The translations under genes were made by a program, and so were the position numbers. Below, one piece after another: positions 46,165-56,099 of a stretch of 64,000 bases of DNA. The notes below the pieces were generated by a model that did not search any database, had not been told where the DNA came from, and saw only the letters and a program-made list of their open reading frames with translations. The stretch comes from Flagellimonas sediminis (lineage in GTDB: Bacteria > Bacteroidota > Bacteroidia > Flavobacteriales > Flavobacteriaceae), in NCBI RefSeq assembly GCF_010500845.1, contig NZ_JAAAMI010000001.1:310001-374000 (forward strand), in the 5' to 3' direction. Every line of letters starts with the position of its first letter. Within the stretch, counting starts at the first letter, position 1.

Positions 46165-47178
46165 ATGAAAGTAGCTGTTGTTGGAGCCACCGGAATGGTA
46201 GGCGAAGTCATGTTGAAAGTGTTGGAAGAACGCAACTTCCCCATAACCGAATTATTATTGGTTGCCTCGGAGCGTTCGGTGGGCAAAAAACTGTCCTATA
46301 AAAATGAAGAGTACACGGTGATCGGTTTGGCCGACGCCGTTGCCGCGCAACCTGATATCGCCATTTTTTCCGCAGGTGGGGACACTTCATTGGAATGGGC
46401 ACCAAAATTTGCAGAGGTCGGTACTACGGTAATCGACAATTCATCGGCCTGGAGGATGGACCCTACCAAAAAATTGGTGGTGCCAGAAATCAATGCCGAT
46501 ACGTTGACTCCCGAGGACAAGATCATTGCAAATCCAAACTGTTCCACCATCCAACTAGTGATGGTCTTGGATCCCTTGCACAAAAAATACCACATGAAAC
46601 GCGTGGTGGTCTCCACCTATCAATCCGTTTCCGGAACCGGTGTAAAGGCCGTTCAGCAAATGGAAAACGAGGCTGCTGGCATCGAGGGGGAAATGGCCTA
46701 TCCGTACCCCATCAACCGAAACGCATTGCCACATTGCGATGTGTTCCTCGAAAACGGCTACACCAAGGAAGAGATGAAATTGGCCCGTGAACCTCAAAAA
46801 ATATTGGACGACCGCACCTTTTCCGTTACGGCAACGGCTGTTCGTATCCCTACGGCCGGAGGGCACTCCGAATCGGTGAACGTGGAGTTCCACAACGATT
46901 TTGACCTTGCCGAAGTTCGGAAAATATTGAGTGAAATGCCCGGAGTGGTCGTTCAGGATAACACGGCAACCAATACCTACCCCATGCCAATGTTCGCCAA
47001 TGGAAAGGACGAGGTTTTCGTGGGACGAATCCGAAGGGACGAGACCCAACCCAACACCCTGAACATGTGGATCGTGGCCGACAACCTGAGAAAAGGGGCC
47101 GCTACCAATGCCGTTCAGATTGCGGAGTATTTGGTAGAAAACAATCTGGTTTCCAATACTTCGGAAGCCATTTCATAA
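46165..47178 (+). CDS. asd: Aspartate-semialdehyde dehydrogenase
   Basis: A 337-residue enzyme reducing aspartyl phosphate to aspartate semialdehyde for lysine, diaminopimelate, methionine and threonine synthesis. NADP-binding GATGMVGEVML is at residues 7-17, the catalytic cysteine is C126 in ANPNCSTIQ, and the catalytic histidine is H234 in PTAGGHSES. Complete. Its own promoter lies directly upstream. Confidence 0.96.
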   Translation: MKVAVVGATGMVGEVMLKVLEERNFPITELLLVASERSVGKKLSYKNEEYTVIGLADAVAAQPDIAIFSAGGDTSLEWAPKFAEVGTTVIDNSSAWRMDPTKKLVVPEINADTLTPEDKIIANPNCSTIQLVMVLDPLHKKYHMKRVVVSTYQSVSGTGVKAVQQMENEAAGIEGEMAYPYPINRNALPHCDVFLENGYTKEEMKLAREPQKILDDRTFSVTATAVRIPTAGGHSESVNVEFHNDFDLAEVRKILSEMPGVVVQDNTATNTYPMPMFANGKDEVFVGRIRRDETQPNTLNMWIVADNLRKGAATNAVQIAEYLVENNLVSNTSEAIS

Positions 47179-47255
47179 AATTCGTTAAAGCTTTTCAAGC
47201 AGCCGATAGAATTGTTTGTTTTATGGTATTTTTATCAGAATCAATCTAGATAAAA

Positions 47256-49409
47256 ATGAAAAACGCAAGTCTATTGGCTGTTATCGTTTTATTGACGGCC
47301 TGTCAAGAAACCACTAAAAGAGAACCTATTACCGTGAACTATCCCACTACTAAAAAGGTCGACACGGTCGACACCTATTTCGGAACCGAGGTCCAAGACC
47401 CCTACCGTTGGCTGGAAGATGACCGCAGTGCCGAAACCGAGGCCTGGGTCAAAGAGCAAAATGCAGCCACTTTTGGGTATTTGGAAAAAATTCCATTTCG
47501 GGAAGACCTGAAAAAACGATTGGAAAAACTGTGGAACTATGAAAAAGTAGGTTCCCCGTTCAAAGAGGGCGACTATACCTACTACTACAAAAACAATGGG
47601 CTTCAAAACCAATATGTGGTCTATCGGAAAAAAGGCGATGGCAAAGAGGAAGTCTTCCTAGATCCCAATACCTTTTCCGAGGATGGCACCACGTCTTTGA
47701 TGGGTCTCAACTTTACCAAGGATGGCTCCAAAGCCGCCTATCTGATCTCCGAAGGCGGTAGTGACTGGCGAAAAGGAATCGTCATCGATGCCGAGACCAA
47801 AGAAGTGGTAGAGGATACGTTGGTAGATATCAAATTCAGTGGCATTTCTTGGAAAGGAAACGATGGTTTCTTCTATTCCAGCTACGACAAACCCAAAGGA
47901 AGCGAGCTCTCGGCCAAGACCGACCAGCACAAACTCTACTATCATAAATTGGGAACGCCCCAATCAGACGATAAAATTATTTTTGGTGGAACTCCCGAGG
48001 AAAAACATCGATATGTGGGTGGCTATGTTTCCGAAGACCAAAAATATTTGTTCATATCGGCTTCCATATCCACTTCGGGCAACAAGCTATACCTGATGGA
48101 CCTTTCAGAGGCAGACCCAAAATTAGTCACCATTTTGGATGATACCGATTCCGATACCTATGTCATCGATAATGAAGGCTCCAAGCTTTATTTGGTCACC
48201 GATCGGAATGCCCCCAATAAAAAAGTGGTCGTGGTGGATGCTTCCAACCCAACTCCGGACCATTGGGAAGACTTGATTCCTGAAACTGAAAACGTACTGA
48301 CCGCTGGCACTGGAGGAGGTTATTTCTTCACGGAATATATGGTGGATGCCATTTCAAAAGTGCTGCAGTATGATTACGATGGAAAATTGGTGCGAGAGAT
48401 CAAATTGCCAGGTGTAGGAAGTGCTGGAGGCTTTGGTGGCAAAAAAGAGGACAAAGATTTTTATTTCTCCTTTACCAATTACAACACTCCTGGATCCTTG
48501 TACAAGTACCATGTGGAAACCGGGGAGTACGAGCAGTATTGGAAGCCGCAAATCGATTTCAATCCAGACGATTATGAGTCCAAACAGGTTTTCTATACCT
48601 CCAAGGACGGCACTAAAGTCCCTATGATCATCACCTATAAAAAAGGATTGGAACTCAACGGTAAAAATCCGACCATTCTGTATGGTTATGGCGGGTTCAA
48701 CATCAGCTTGACCCCTTCCTTCAGCATCGTGAATGCCGTTTGGATGGAGCAAGGTGGTGTTTATGCCGTGCCCAACCTTAGAGGTGGTGGGGAATATGGT
48801 AAAAAATGGCACGACGCCGGGACCAAGCTCCAAAAGCAAAATGTGTTTGATGACTTTATCGCCGCAGCGGAATATTTGATAGCTGAAAACTATACATCAA
48901 AAGAATATCTGGCCATTCGTGGGGGATCCAACGGCGGTTTGCTTGTAGGTGCCACCATGACCCAGCGGCCAGATTTGATGCAGGTTGCCTTGCCCGCTGT
49001 TGGGGTCATGGACATGTTGCGCTACCACACCTTTACCGCAGGTGCCGGTTGGGCCTATGACTATGGAACTTCGGAGGATAGCGAGGAAATGTTCAAGTAC
49101 ATTAAAGGATATTCCCCTGTCCATAACGTGAAGGAAGGTGTTACCTATCCCGCCACTTTGGTTACCACTGGTGACCATGATGACCGTGTAGTACCGGCGC
49201 ACAGCTTTAAATTTGCGGCAGAATTACAGGAAAAGCAAGCGGGACCTGCCCCAACCTTGATCCGCATCGAGACCAATGCAGGCCATGGTGCAGGAACCCC
49301 TGTGAGCAAGACCATAGAGCAATATGCCGATATGTTTGGATTCACCTTTTACAATATGGGGTATGATGAACTCCCCAACCAAGCCGTGCTGAAAGAGTTT
49401 AAAGATTAA
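47256..49409 (+). CDS. Prolyl oligopeptidase family serine peptidase (lipoprotein)
   Basis: A 717-residue peptidase cleaving after proline in short peptides. It starts with a lipoprotein signal (VLLTACQ, cysteine near residue 16), so it is exported and anchored. A seven-blade propeller domain precedes the alpha/beta hydrolase domain with the triad S558 (RGGSNGGLL), D643 (GDHDDRVVP) and H677 (NAGHGAGTP). Full length for the family. Confidence 0.95.
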   Translation: MKNASLLAVIVLLTACQETTKREPITVNYPTTKKVDTVDTYFGTEVQDPYRWLEDDRSAETEAWVKEQNAATFGYLEKIPFREDLKKRLEKLWNYEKVGSPFKEGDYTYYYKNNGLQNQYVVYRKKGDGKEEVFLDPNTFSEDGTTSLMGLNFTKDGSKAAYLISEGGSDWRKGIVIDAETKEVVEDTLVDIKFSGISWKGNDGFFYSSYDKPKGSELSAKTDQHKLYYHKLGTPQSDDKIIFGGTPEEKHRYVGGYVSEDQKYLFISASISTSGNKLYLMDLSEADPKLVTILDDTDSDTYVIDNEGSKLYLVTDRNAPNKKVVVVDASNPTPDHWEDLIPETENVLTAGTGGGYFFTEYMVDAISKVLQYDYDGKLVREIKLPGVGSAGGFGGKKEDKDFYFSFTNYNTPGSLYKYHVETGEYEQYWKPQIDFNPDDYESKQVFYTSKDGTKVPMIITYKKGLELNGKNPTILYGYGGFNISLTPSFSIVNAVWMEQGGVYAVPNLRGGGEYGKKWHDAGTKLQKQNVFDDFIAAAEYLIAENYTSKEYLAIRGGSNGGLLVGATMTQRPDLMQVALPAVGVMDMLRYHTFTAGAGWAYDYGTSEDSEEMFKYIKGYSPVHNVKEGVTYPATLVTTGDHDDRVVPAHSFKFAAELQEKQAGPAPTLIRIETNAGHGAGTPVSKTIEQYADMFGFTFYNMGYDELPNQAVLKEFKD

Positions 49410-49427
49410 GAAGTCAATATAACTTCT

Positions 49428-49504
49428 TGTCAGTTTGAGCGTAGTCGAGAATCTCATGATTAATTTTATGATGGCCTAGGCTTCGACTGCGCTCAGCCTG
49501 ACAG
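49428..49504. repeat. REP-like inverted repeat
   Basis: TGTCAGTTTGAGCGTAGTCG (from 49429) and the later CTTCGACTGCGCTCAGCCTG ACA are inverted copies that can fold into a long hairpin. Sequences of this type (GAGCGCAGTCGAAG with TGTCA ends) are dispersed in many Bacteroidota genomes. It fills the gap between the peptidase and ABC genes. Confidence 0.75.
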
Positions 49505-49529
49505 ATAAAATCTCACAGAAATAGAGATA

Positions 49530-50525
49530 ATGCTAAAAGTCCACATTGATTCCTTTGGATATAAGGACCAGAATATTCTGGAAGACATTTCATTTACAGT
49601 CGCCAAAGGCGAACATTTGGCCTTGATGGGCGAAAGTGGTTCCGGAAAAAGTACCTTGTTGAAAATTATCTACGGACTACTGCATGTGGAAAACGGTTCC
49701 ATTTTTTGGGGTGAAACAGAAGCTTTGGGGCCCAACTTCAACTTGGTGCCTGGTGAACCGTACATGAAATACCTCGCCCAAGATTTTGATCTAATGCCCT
49801 TTATCACCGTTGAAGAGAATATTGGTCAATTTCTTTCTGTTTTTGAACGCGAGACCCATCAACAACGCATTGATGAGCTTTTGAAATTGATCGAAATGGA
49901 GGACCATGCCAAGACCAAGGTACAGTTCCTCAGTGGAGGGCAGCAACAGCGGGTCGCTTTGGCGAGGGTTCTGGCGCAGGAACCGGAAGTCCTTTTGCTC
50001 GATGAACCTTTTGGACATATTGACAACTTTAAACGGAACTCCCTGCGCAGAAACCTGTTCCTCTATCTCAAGGAAAAGAATATCACAGTTCTCACGGCCA
50101 GTCACGACCCCAACGATGTGCTGCCCTTTGCCAAACGGACTTTGATTTTAGAAAAAGGACGCATCATTGCAGACCAAAAGACCAAAAAACTTTATAATAC
50201 CCCACCCAATTATTACACGGCTTCCTTGTTCGGGGAAGTGAACCAAGTGCCCATAAAACTGCTTAAATCCTATGCCGAAATAGATAGGTCCATCTTGATC
50301 TATCCCCATGAATTCCAAATTTCGAAATCTTCGGGACTAAGGGTTGAGACTCAACGATCCTTTTTTAAGGGCAGCCATTATTTGAACGAAGGAAAAACCG
50401 AAGACGGAACCACGCTCTTCTTCAATTCGGATAAAAAACAGATTCTTGGCAAGACCATTTTCCTTAATGTATCTTTGAAGACCATCAACAAACGTCTTCG
50501 CATTGGACAAACAGCAAGTACATAG
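49530..50525 (+). CDS. ABC transporter ATP-binding protein with C-terminal extension
   Basis: A 331-residue ATPase. Walker A GESGSGKSTLL, signature LSGGQQQRVALARVLAQEP and Walker B VLLLDEPFGHID are intact. About 100 residues after the ATPase core (from LFGEVNQVPIKLL) resemble the TOBE-type regulatory region of importer ATPases. No permease gene is adjacent. Its 3' end overlaps arfB by 23 bases. Confidence 0.88.
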   Translation: MLKVHIDSFGYKDQNILEDISFTVAKGEHLALMGESGSGKSTLLKIIYGLLHVENGSIFWGETEALGPNFNLVPGEPYMKYLAQDFDLMPFITVEENIGQFLSVFERETHQQRIDELLKLIEMEDHAKTKVQFLSGGQQQRVALARVLAQEPEVLLLDEPFGHIDNFKRNSLRRNLFLYLKEKNITVLTASHDPNDVLPFAKRTLILEKGRIIADQKTKKLYNTPPNYYTASLFGEVNQVPIKLLKSYAEIDRSILIYPHEFQISKSSGLRVETQRSFFKGSHYLNEGKTEDGTTLFFNSDKKQILGKTIFLNVSLKTINKRLRIGQTAST

Positions 50526-50907
50526 GGAACTTACCTTCAAGGCCGTTAGGAGTAGCGGTGCCGGTGGCCAGCATGTGAACAAGGTTTCGTCCAAAGTGGA
50601 ATTGTCCTTTAATCTCCTTGAATCTGAAGGGTTGACCGAAAAGGAAAAGGAGCGACTTCAATCCAAATTATCATCAAGGTTGACCAATGAAGGGGTGTTG
50701 ATCCTTCAGTGTGATGAGGCCCGGAGCCAGCACAAAAACAAAGAATTGGTGGTAAAACGCTTTTTCGATATTTTGAAAAAAGGCTTGGAAGTCCCCAAGA
50801 AACGCATGCCCACCAAACCGACCAAATCAGCTGTTGAAAAAAGGCTCAAGTTGAAAAAAATGTCTGCAGAACGGAAAGCTTCCCGAAGAAAGCCAAATTT
50901 GGATTGA
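50503..50907 (+). CDS. arfB: Peptidyl-tRNA hydrolase ArfB (ribosome rescue)
   Basis: A 134-residue protein with the release-factor-type GGQ motif in SSGAGGQHVNKVSSKVEL and a basic C-terminal tail (KKMSAERKASRRKPN) that enters the empty mRNA channel of stalled ribosomes. No ATG precedes the conserved N-terminus; the TTG at 50503, inside the preceding ABC gene, gives MDKQQVHRELTFKAV and is the probable start. Confidence 0.88.
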   Translation: MDKQQVHRELTFKAVRSSGAGGQHVNKVSSKVELSFNLLESEGLTEKEKERLQSKLSSRLTNEGVLILQCDEARSQHKNKELVVKRFFDILKKGLEVPKKRMPTKPTKSAVEKRLKLKKMSAERKASRRKPNLD

Positions 50908-50956
50908 ATTGAAACAATCTCAAATTCGATTTTATTTTTTCTATGGTTTTCGAGAT

Positions 50957-52582
50957 TTAATATGTTTTGCCTTCTGTCTCCAGATAAGGGAATGCAATCA
51001 AAAACTTGCCGAATCCTCCCATATAGGATTCAGGCCAAGCTCCAATCCATCCTCCTCCTTCAGCCTTTGTCAAAGGCCTTTGAAATCCTCCTGTCCCGCC
51101 ATATGCGTTTTGTAAAGAGGCATTATTATAGTAGGCATTGGCTTGAGCAATTGGCACCATATAGTGAAACTTATTTGGCATCTGATGAGTGGGATAACCC
51201 GAAATATTAACTTGTCTAACATCTCCCCAAGCATTTATTCCTGTGGACTGTCCCAAATATTTTGTGAATGCCAGCAAATAACTTTCCAAACCTTTGGTGC
51301 CTCCTTTAGTGTCGCTGGCAGCATGCGACTTAAGATAATCGCTTAATCCTTCACTTGTGGTGTAATCATAAAAATAGGAATAGCTATACCCTTTTACAAT
51401 CGGATTTCCTTGTAAAACTGCTACCGCATGGCTATGAGCCATACTCGACAAAGTTGACATGGTAATGCCCCAGTATACTAATCCCAGATCGGGATTACTA
51501 GAAGTTGCCCTCTTTAATTCAGTAGTTGTTCCATCAGGGAACACGCTTAACTTGAACACATTTTGATACCAAGTTTCCGTAAGTTCCAGAGCGGCCTGAT
51601 CTTGGTATATCAACCCATAATAATGTAAATAGCTGGCATATTTGGAAGGAACGTTCCAGTGTGGTAAAACAGCGGCATGGTTTACCGTATAATCTGTCTG
51701 CTCTGCTCCATTCACCGCAATTACGGCATTATTGGTGCCGGAATATTTCATGTTATATCCCGTATCGCTGGCAGAAGTTTTCCAACTAGAACCAAAACCA
51801 TAGATATAATGATTGGTTAATTTGTCGAACATCCAATCCCTACCCTTTTTAAACCAATCAACTATTGTTTGTTCTTCTTGACTAGTTAGGCCAGTATCTA
51901 GGCCCATCGCCTTTATCAAGGACCAATTATTTAATGTTTTTTCCAACCAGGCTGCAGTCAAAAAAAATGGATTGGTTTCTGTCCCGTCCAACCAAGCACT
52001 CCTATTGGAAAAATCAAGGTTGGGGTCTTTTGCTCTTTTTAATATTTGATCTGCAATAGCTTTTGATAATTGTTCGGCATAGGCCAAATCACCGGTTTCA
52101 TTTCGATTAGCCAAAATAAAAGCGTATAAACCTGCATAAAAAATATTGTCGGAAACATAGTGCGAGCCATTAGTTACATTGGTAGGCACTGGATCACAAC
52201 CCAAACCACACGCCCTTATACCACTTGAAGGCATCCAATCCAAGCGACCAATATCAGGATTGGAAAGAAAATCTTGTGCTTGATTGATCATCCTTGTAAT
52301 GTCTTCACCATTAGTTCCGGGTCTTGAAAAACCACTTGCAACTCTTGAAACCATTAAATCAACCTGATTGCTGGTGAACATAACCTGGTAAAAACCATTA
52401 TTACCGTTTACATTTGGATTATTAGTTGTTCCTCCGTCTGTATCTGTGCCGTTTTCAACGGTTGTTTCTTCATCAATTACAGCTTCTAGAAATAAATCAT
52501 TATCCTTATTACAGGACATAAAAACAAGAAAGCAAAAAGGAATAATCGCAAGCATTGTTCTCTTTAGGGTTAAGAAATCCAT
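50957..52582 (-). CDS. Large lipoprotein, probable alpha/alpha-toroid polysaccharide lyase-like
   Basis: A 541-residue lipoprotein: signal peptide and lipobox FMSC (near residue 24), then a low-complexity linker rich in N, G, T and D. The body is helical with aromatic blocks such as TAAWLEKTLNNWSLIKAMGL and VNHAAVLPHWNVPSKYASYL, which recall alginate-lyase-type (alpha/alpha) barrels. No SusC/SusD genes are nearby. The carbohydrate target and the family are uncertain; an unknown fold is possible. Confidence 0.55.
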   Translation of the reverse strand: MDFLTLKRTMLAIIPFCFLVFMSCNKDNDLFLEAVIDEETTVENGTDTDGGTTNNPNVNGNNGFYQVMFTSNQVDLMVSRVASGFSRPGTNGEDITRMINQAQDFLSNPDIGRLDWMPSSGIRACGLGCDPVPTNVTNGSHYVSDNIFYAGLYAFILANRNETGDLAYAEQLSKAIADQILKRAKDPNLDFSNRSAWLDGTETNPFFLTAAWLEKTLNNWSLIKAMGLDTGLTSQEEQTIVDWFKKGRDWMFDKLTNHYIYGFGSSWKTSASDTGYNMKYSGTNNAVIAVNGAEQTDYTVNHAAVLPHWNVPSKYASYLHYYGLIYQDQAALELTETWYQNVFKLSVFPDGTTTELKRATSSNPDLGLVYWGITMSTLSSMAHSHAVAVLQGNPIVKGYSYSYFYDYTTSEGLSDYLKSHAASDTKGGTKGLESYLLAFTKYLGQSTGINAWGDVRQVNISGYPTHQMPNKFHYMVPIAQANAYYNNASLQNAYGGTGGFQRPLTKAEGGGWIGAWPESYMGGFGKFLIAFPYLETEGKTY

Positions 52583-52885
52583 AGGGTATTTTTTTTGAGA
52601 ATTGGGTTTAGACTTAAATTTGTCTTATCAAAAAAAATCGTTTAACTGCAATATTCAACGTTAAACGGCAATTTACTGATTGCGAATCTACGGACGAATC
52701 TTTTTGTTGGACGTTTCATCGATTGTTTTTTCGATGAAATGCACTGTTTATCTGAAACTTAACATAATTTTTAGAAGTTTTGCCTTTATTAGCACCTCTA
52801 ACTTAACAGAGAGTTAACTTAAATAATTCTAGCAGTTACCTTTAGCTAGAAATTGAATTGTTTCTTAATTAAAATTAACAAGCGA
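52583..52885. promoter_or_regulatory. 303-base leader region of the lyase-like lipoprotein
   Basis: No gene. It holds an inverted repeat CGTTTAAC ... GTTAAACG (about 52650-52676) and the third copy of the GTGCATTTC-type palindrome at 52713-52751, and must contain the promoter of the lipoprotein gene. Confidence 0.4.
52713..52751 (-). repeat. GTGCATTTCRTCGA palindromic element, copy 3 (expanded)
   Basis: TTTCATCGA and TCGATGAAA flank an 8-base T-rich centre; the minus strand begins GTGCATTTCATCGA. It matches the elements at 11405 and 15306 except for the expanded centre. Confidence 0.55.
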
Positions 52886-53329
52886 TCACACTACCTCCAA
52901 AATGGTATGGGTGTTCCCATTGAACACAAAGCTGTCGCCCTTCTTCTTGTCCACCAACAATTGTGCAATGGGCGCATTGATGGAAATACAATAAACCACA
53001 CTTTTTTCATGCTTGAAGGCCCCTGCGGAAATAGCTATAAAGTAGTCGGCAAAACTTGTTTTTACCCAACTCCCAGCAGCTATGGTTTCCGATCTCCTAT
53101 CAATATTCACTTTTTTGAGGGCATCCCGGGTGTTATCAAGTTCCTGCACTTGTTGCGCCAGTTTTTCCTGTTCCAATTGTACCATAGCCCTTCCGGTTTC
53201 ATGCTTGTCGCCGGTGGAGTTCTTGGTTTCGGAATCCAAAGATTCCTGTAGGTCGTCATTACTTTGTTTGAGACGACGGGCACGTTCGTTCACGTAGTCC
53301 CAACAAAATTTCAAAAGCTCTCGCTTCAT
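52886..53329 (-). CDS. GreA/GreB-like transcription factor
   Basis: A 147-residue protein. The N-terminal 80 residues form a coiled coil (KQSNDDLQESLDSETKNSTG, EQEKLAQQVQELDNTRDALK) and the C-terminal half is the FKBP-like domain (ETIAAGSWVKTSFADYFIAI, DSFVFNGNTHTILEVV). The architecture matches Gre-type factors, but the acidic tip typical of transcript cleavage is less clear. The ATG at 53329 is used over an upstream TTG. Confidence 0.75.
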   Translation of the reverse strand: MKRELLKFCWDYVNERARRLKQSNDDLQESLDSETKNSTGDKHETGRAMVQLEQEKLAQQVQELDNTRDALKKVNIDRRSETIAAGSWVKTSFADYFIAISAGAFKHEKSVVYCISINAPIAQLLVDKKKGDSFVFNGNTHTILEVV

Positions 53330-53340
53330 CAAAATAAATT

Positions 53341-54693
53341 TTAGGCAAAGGTAAGTCGGAAATGGGTTTCCTTATAAGGAAAAGATCGCACTTGTATGCC
53401 TCCTCCGTGCAATTGCATCACACGTTTGGACAGACTAAGCCCGATTCCCGTTCCCTCACTTTTGGTGGTAAAAAAAGGCACAAAGATTTCATCCATCACC
53501 TCTGGAGGAATTCCCGGGCCATTGTCCAGTACATCAATATACTTTTTGCCATTGCTGTCCATTCCAGCAACCATCTTAACCTTTCCGTTCTCAATTTCTC
53601 CAACGGATTGAAGTGCATTCTTGGCAAGATTGATAAGCACTTGGACAATTTGTTTTTCATCAATAAAAAATTCAAGGTCATCGGGATTACAAGCCACTTT
53701 AAAATCGCTCCCACCATCTTGGAGTCTTGCAGACATGAGCACATCTATCTTTTCCAAAAGATCTTTTCCTTTTACAATGGTCCTGTTAGGTTCGGGAACG
53801 TGCAATAGACTTCGGTACGATTGCACAAAATCCATGAGGTTACCCCCTTGTTCCTTAATCACTTCCAGACCTTTTAACGTGTTCTTGATCTGGCTTTCCC
53901 CCAATTCTTCCAAGGGCGTGATCTTACCATTGTGTCTATAATATTTGATGATGGAGTCCGAAATGGAAGCAATCGGGGTTATGGTGTTCATAATCTCGTG
54001 TGTCAATACCCTGATAAGGCGCACCCATGATTCGGTTTCTTTTTCGTCCAACTCTTTATGGATGTCCTGCACCACTACCAATAACAAGGATTTTCCATCC
54101 AAGGTAAGGGGCGTTGATTTTAGGGCCAACTGAGTCTGTTCCCGTTCATTCGCCAGTTGGAAAAGCTTCCGTTCAAAGGGTTGAAAGGATTTAAAGATAT
54201 GGTATAGGTTCTCGTCAACCTGCATCAACTGTTTGATATGGTTCAAAGGGGTATAATCCAACAATTTCTCCAAGGTCGGATTGGTGAACATAATATGACC
54301 TTTCTCGTTATAGGTCATGATACCTATGCTCGCCTGCTTTAAGATTTCCTGATAATATTGCTCCCTGATTTGAAGCTGCAGATACACTTCTTGTATAAGC
54401 CCATTTACACGGTTCAGGCTTTGGTTGAGTTCCTTGAAGGATTTTATGGTCACCCTTTCCGGGAACCGAAGTGTAAAGTCTTCGTTTCGAATGGCATCAA
54501 AAAAATAGGCAATCTTCCTGTTGGTACTATTAATGAAAGAAATCAGGGAATAAACTTGAATCACCAGCAATATCAAACATATTCCAAAGGAAAAATACCA
54601 GCGTTCCGATAAGGAGAACGCCAATAAGATGGCGGTCAAGGTCAGTACTAAAACCCTAATGATCAGTTGTATATAAAAGTTTCTACTGGCCAT
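53341..54693 (-). CDS. Sensor histidine kinase (NtrY-like)
   Basis: A 450-residue membrane kinase: two transmembrane segments within residues 10-55, a HAMP-like linker, a PAS domain around residues 110-215, and a kinase core with the phosphorylation site H232 in RVLTHEIMNTITPIASI and ATP-binding motifs NLAKNALQ, DNGPGIPPEVMDEIF and GTGIGLSLSKRVM. It overlaps the regulator gene by one base (ATGA). Together they form a sigma-54-linked two-component system. Confidence 0.93.
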   Translation of the reverse strand: MASRNFYIQLIIRVLVLTLTAILLAFSLSERWYFSFGICLILLVIQVYSLISFINSTNRKIAYFFDAIRNEDFTLRFPERVTIKSFKELNQSLNRVNGLIQEVYLQLQIREQYYQEILKQASIGIMTYNEKGHIMFTNPTLEKLLDYTPLNHIKQLMQVDENLYHIFKSFQPFERKLFQLANEREQTQLALKSTPLTLDGKSLLLVVVQDIHKELDEKETESWVRLIRVLTHEIMNTITPIASISDSIIKYYRHNGKITPLEELGESQIKNTLKGLEVIKEQGGNLMDFVQSYRSLLHVPEPNRTIVKGKDLLEKIDVLMSARLQDGGSDFKVACNPDDLEFFIDEKQIVQVLINLAKNALQSVGEIENGKVKMVAGMDSNGKKYIDVLDNGPGIPPEVMDEIFVPFFTTKSEGTGIGLSLSKRVMQLHGGGIQVRSFPYKETHFRLTFA

Positions 54694-56057
54694 CAGTCCC
54701 CTTTTTTCTTCAACTTGTTATAAAGTGTCTGCCTGGAAATACCCAATTGCTCGGCGGCGGCGCTATAATTGCCATCGTGCTGCTCCAACGCCTTAAAAAT
54801 CATCTGTTGTTCCATCTCATTCAGTGTCAATGGTTGGTGGTCCAACAATAAGTTTGATTTGGTATTCAACAGAAAATCAGATGGTTTCAATACATTTCCG
54901 TCGGAAAGGATCACCGCGCGCTCCATTGTGTGTTGCAGTTCGCGAATGTTTCCGGGCCATGGATATTCCATCAATTTTTCCTGGGCCAAATTGTTGATCT
55001 TTAATCCCGGTTTGTCATATTTCTGTGCAAACTTCTTCAGAAAAAAATCAGCCAGTATGAGAATATCATCATCCCGTTCGCGTAAAGGCGGTACTTCTAT
55101 ATGGATGGTATTGATGCGATAAAGTAAATCTTCCCTGAAAAGTCCATCGGACACCATTTTTTCCAAATTGCAGTTGGTGGCACAGATCAACCGAATATCC
55201 ACATTGATCGGTTTGTTGGAACCCACCCGTACCACTGATTTATTCTGGATACTGGACAGGAGTTTGGCCTGCATTTGTAGGGACAAGTTCCCTATTTCAT
55301 CCAAGAAAAGGGTGCCTTGATGGGCTGCTTCAAACTTACCTGCCCGATCTTCCTTGGCATCAGTAAAAGATCCTTTGGTGTGCCCAAAAAGCTCACTTTC
55401 AAAAAGATTTTCGGCGATGGAGCCCATGTCCACATTGATAAATACCTCATCCTTTCGGGAAGACAATCTGTGCAGTTCACGGGCAATGAGTTCTTTACCT
55501 GTGCCGTTTTCCCCAGTAATCAATACGTTTACGTCCGTTTTGGCCACCTTGGCCACAAGGTTCAGAACATTGGTGAGGGCTTTGGACTGCCCAACCATCA
55601 AATTCTTATCGGCATTTATAACCTGTTTCAGGTTGCTCTCCTTTTGCTTAAGGTTATGTATTTCTTTTTTGGACTTCCTAAGCTCATAAGCGGTTCTGAC
55701 GGTTGCCATCAATCGTTCATTGTTCCAAGGTTTTAGGATGAAATCCGCGGCTCCTTCCTTAAGTGCCCTTACTGCCAAATCCACCGCACCATAGGCCGTC
55801 ATCATGATCACCGAGGTGTGAGGTGCCTTTTTCAGGATTTCCCTTAGCCAAAACAATCCTTCGTTTCCGGTGTTCACTCCGGCAGAGAAGTTCATATCCA
55901 GCAGTACAATGTCAAAACTTTGCAGGTCGGGGTAAGACGAGATTTGGTTCGGATTGGAAATGGAGGTGACCTCCTTGTATTCGAACTGTAGCAAGATCTC
56001 GAGCGCACTCAAGATACTTTTGTTGTCATCGACCAATAAGATTTTTCCGTTGACCAT
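54693..56057 (-). CDS. Sigma-54-dependent response regulator (NtrC family)
   Basis: A 454-residue regulator. The receiver has D54 (VLLDMNFSAG) and K109 (LKPW); the AAA+ domain has Walker A GENGTGKE (182-189) and the sigma-54 contact loop GSFTDA (229-234), a variant of GAFTGA found in Bacteroidota; a FIS-type helix-turn-helix ends the protein (GNYSAAAEQLGISRQTLYNK). The ATG at 56057 starts the receiver. The divergent export operon at 56832 is the likely target, given the dyads at 56689-56730. Confidence 0.95.
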   Translation of the reverse strand: MVNGKILLVDDNKSILSALEILLQFEYKEVTSISNPNQISSYPDLQSFDIVLLDMNFSAGVNTGNEGLFWLREILKKAPHTSVIMMTAYGAVDLAVRALKEGAADFILKPWNNERLMATVRTAYELRKSKKEIHNLKQKESNLKQVINADKNLMVGQSKALTNVLNLVAKVAKTDVNVLITGENGTGKELIARELHRLSSRKDEVFINVDMGSIAENLFESELFGHTKGSFTDAKEDRAGKFEAAHQGTLFLDEIGNLSLQMQAKLLSSIQNKSVVRVGSNKPINVDIRLICATNCNLEKMVSDGLFREDLLYRINTIHIEVPPLRERDDDILILADFFLKKFAQKYDKPGLKINNLAQEKLMEYPWPGNIRELQHTMERAVILSDGNVLKPSDFLLNTKSNLLLDHQPLTLNEMEQQMIFKALEQHDGNYSAAAEQLGISRQTLYNKLKKKGD

Positions 56058-56099
56058 TTCCACCCATTTTGAATTGCCCCAAATCGGCAACAAAAATCA

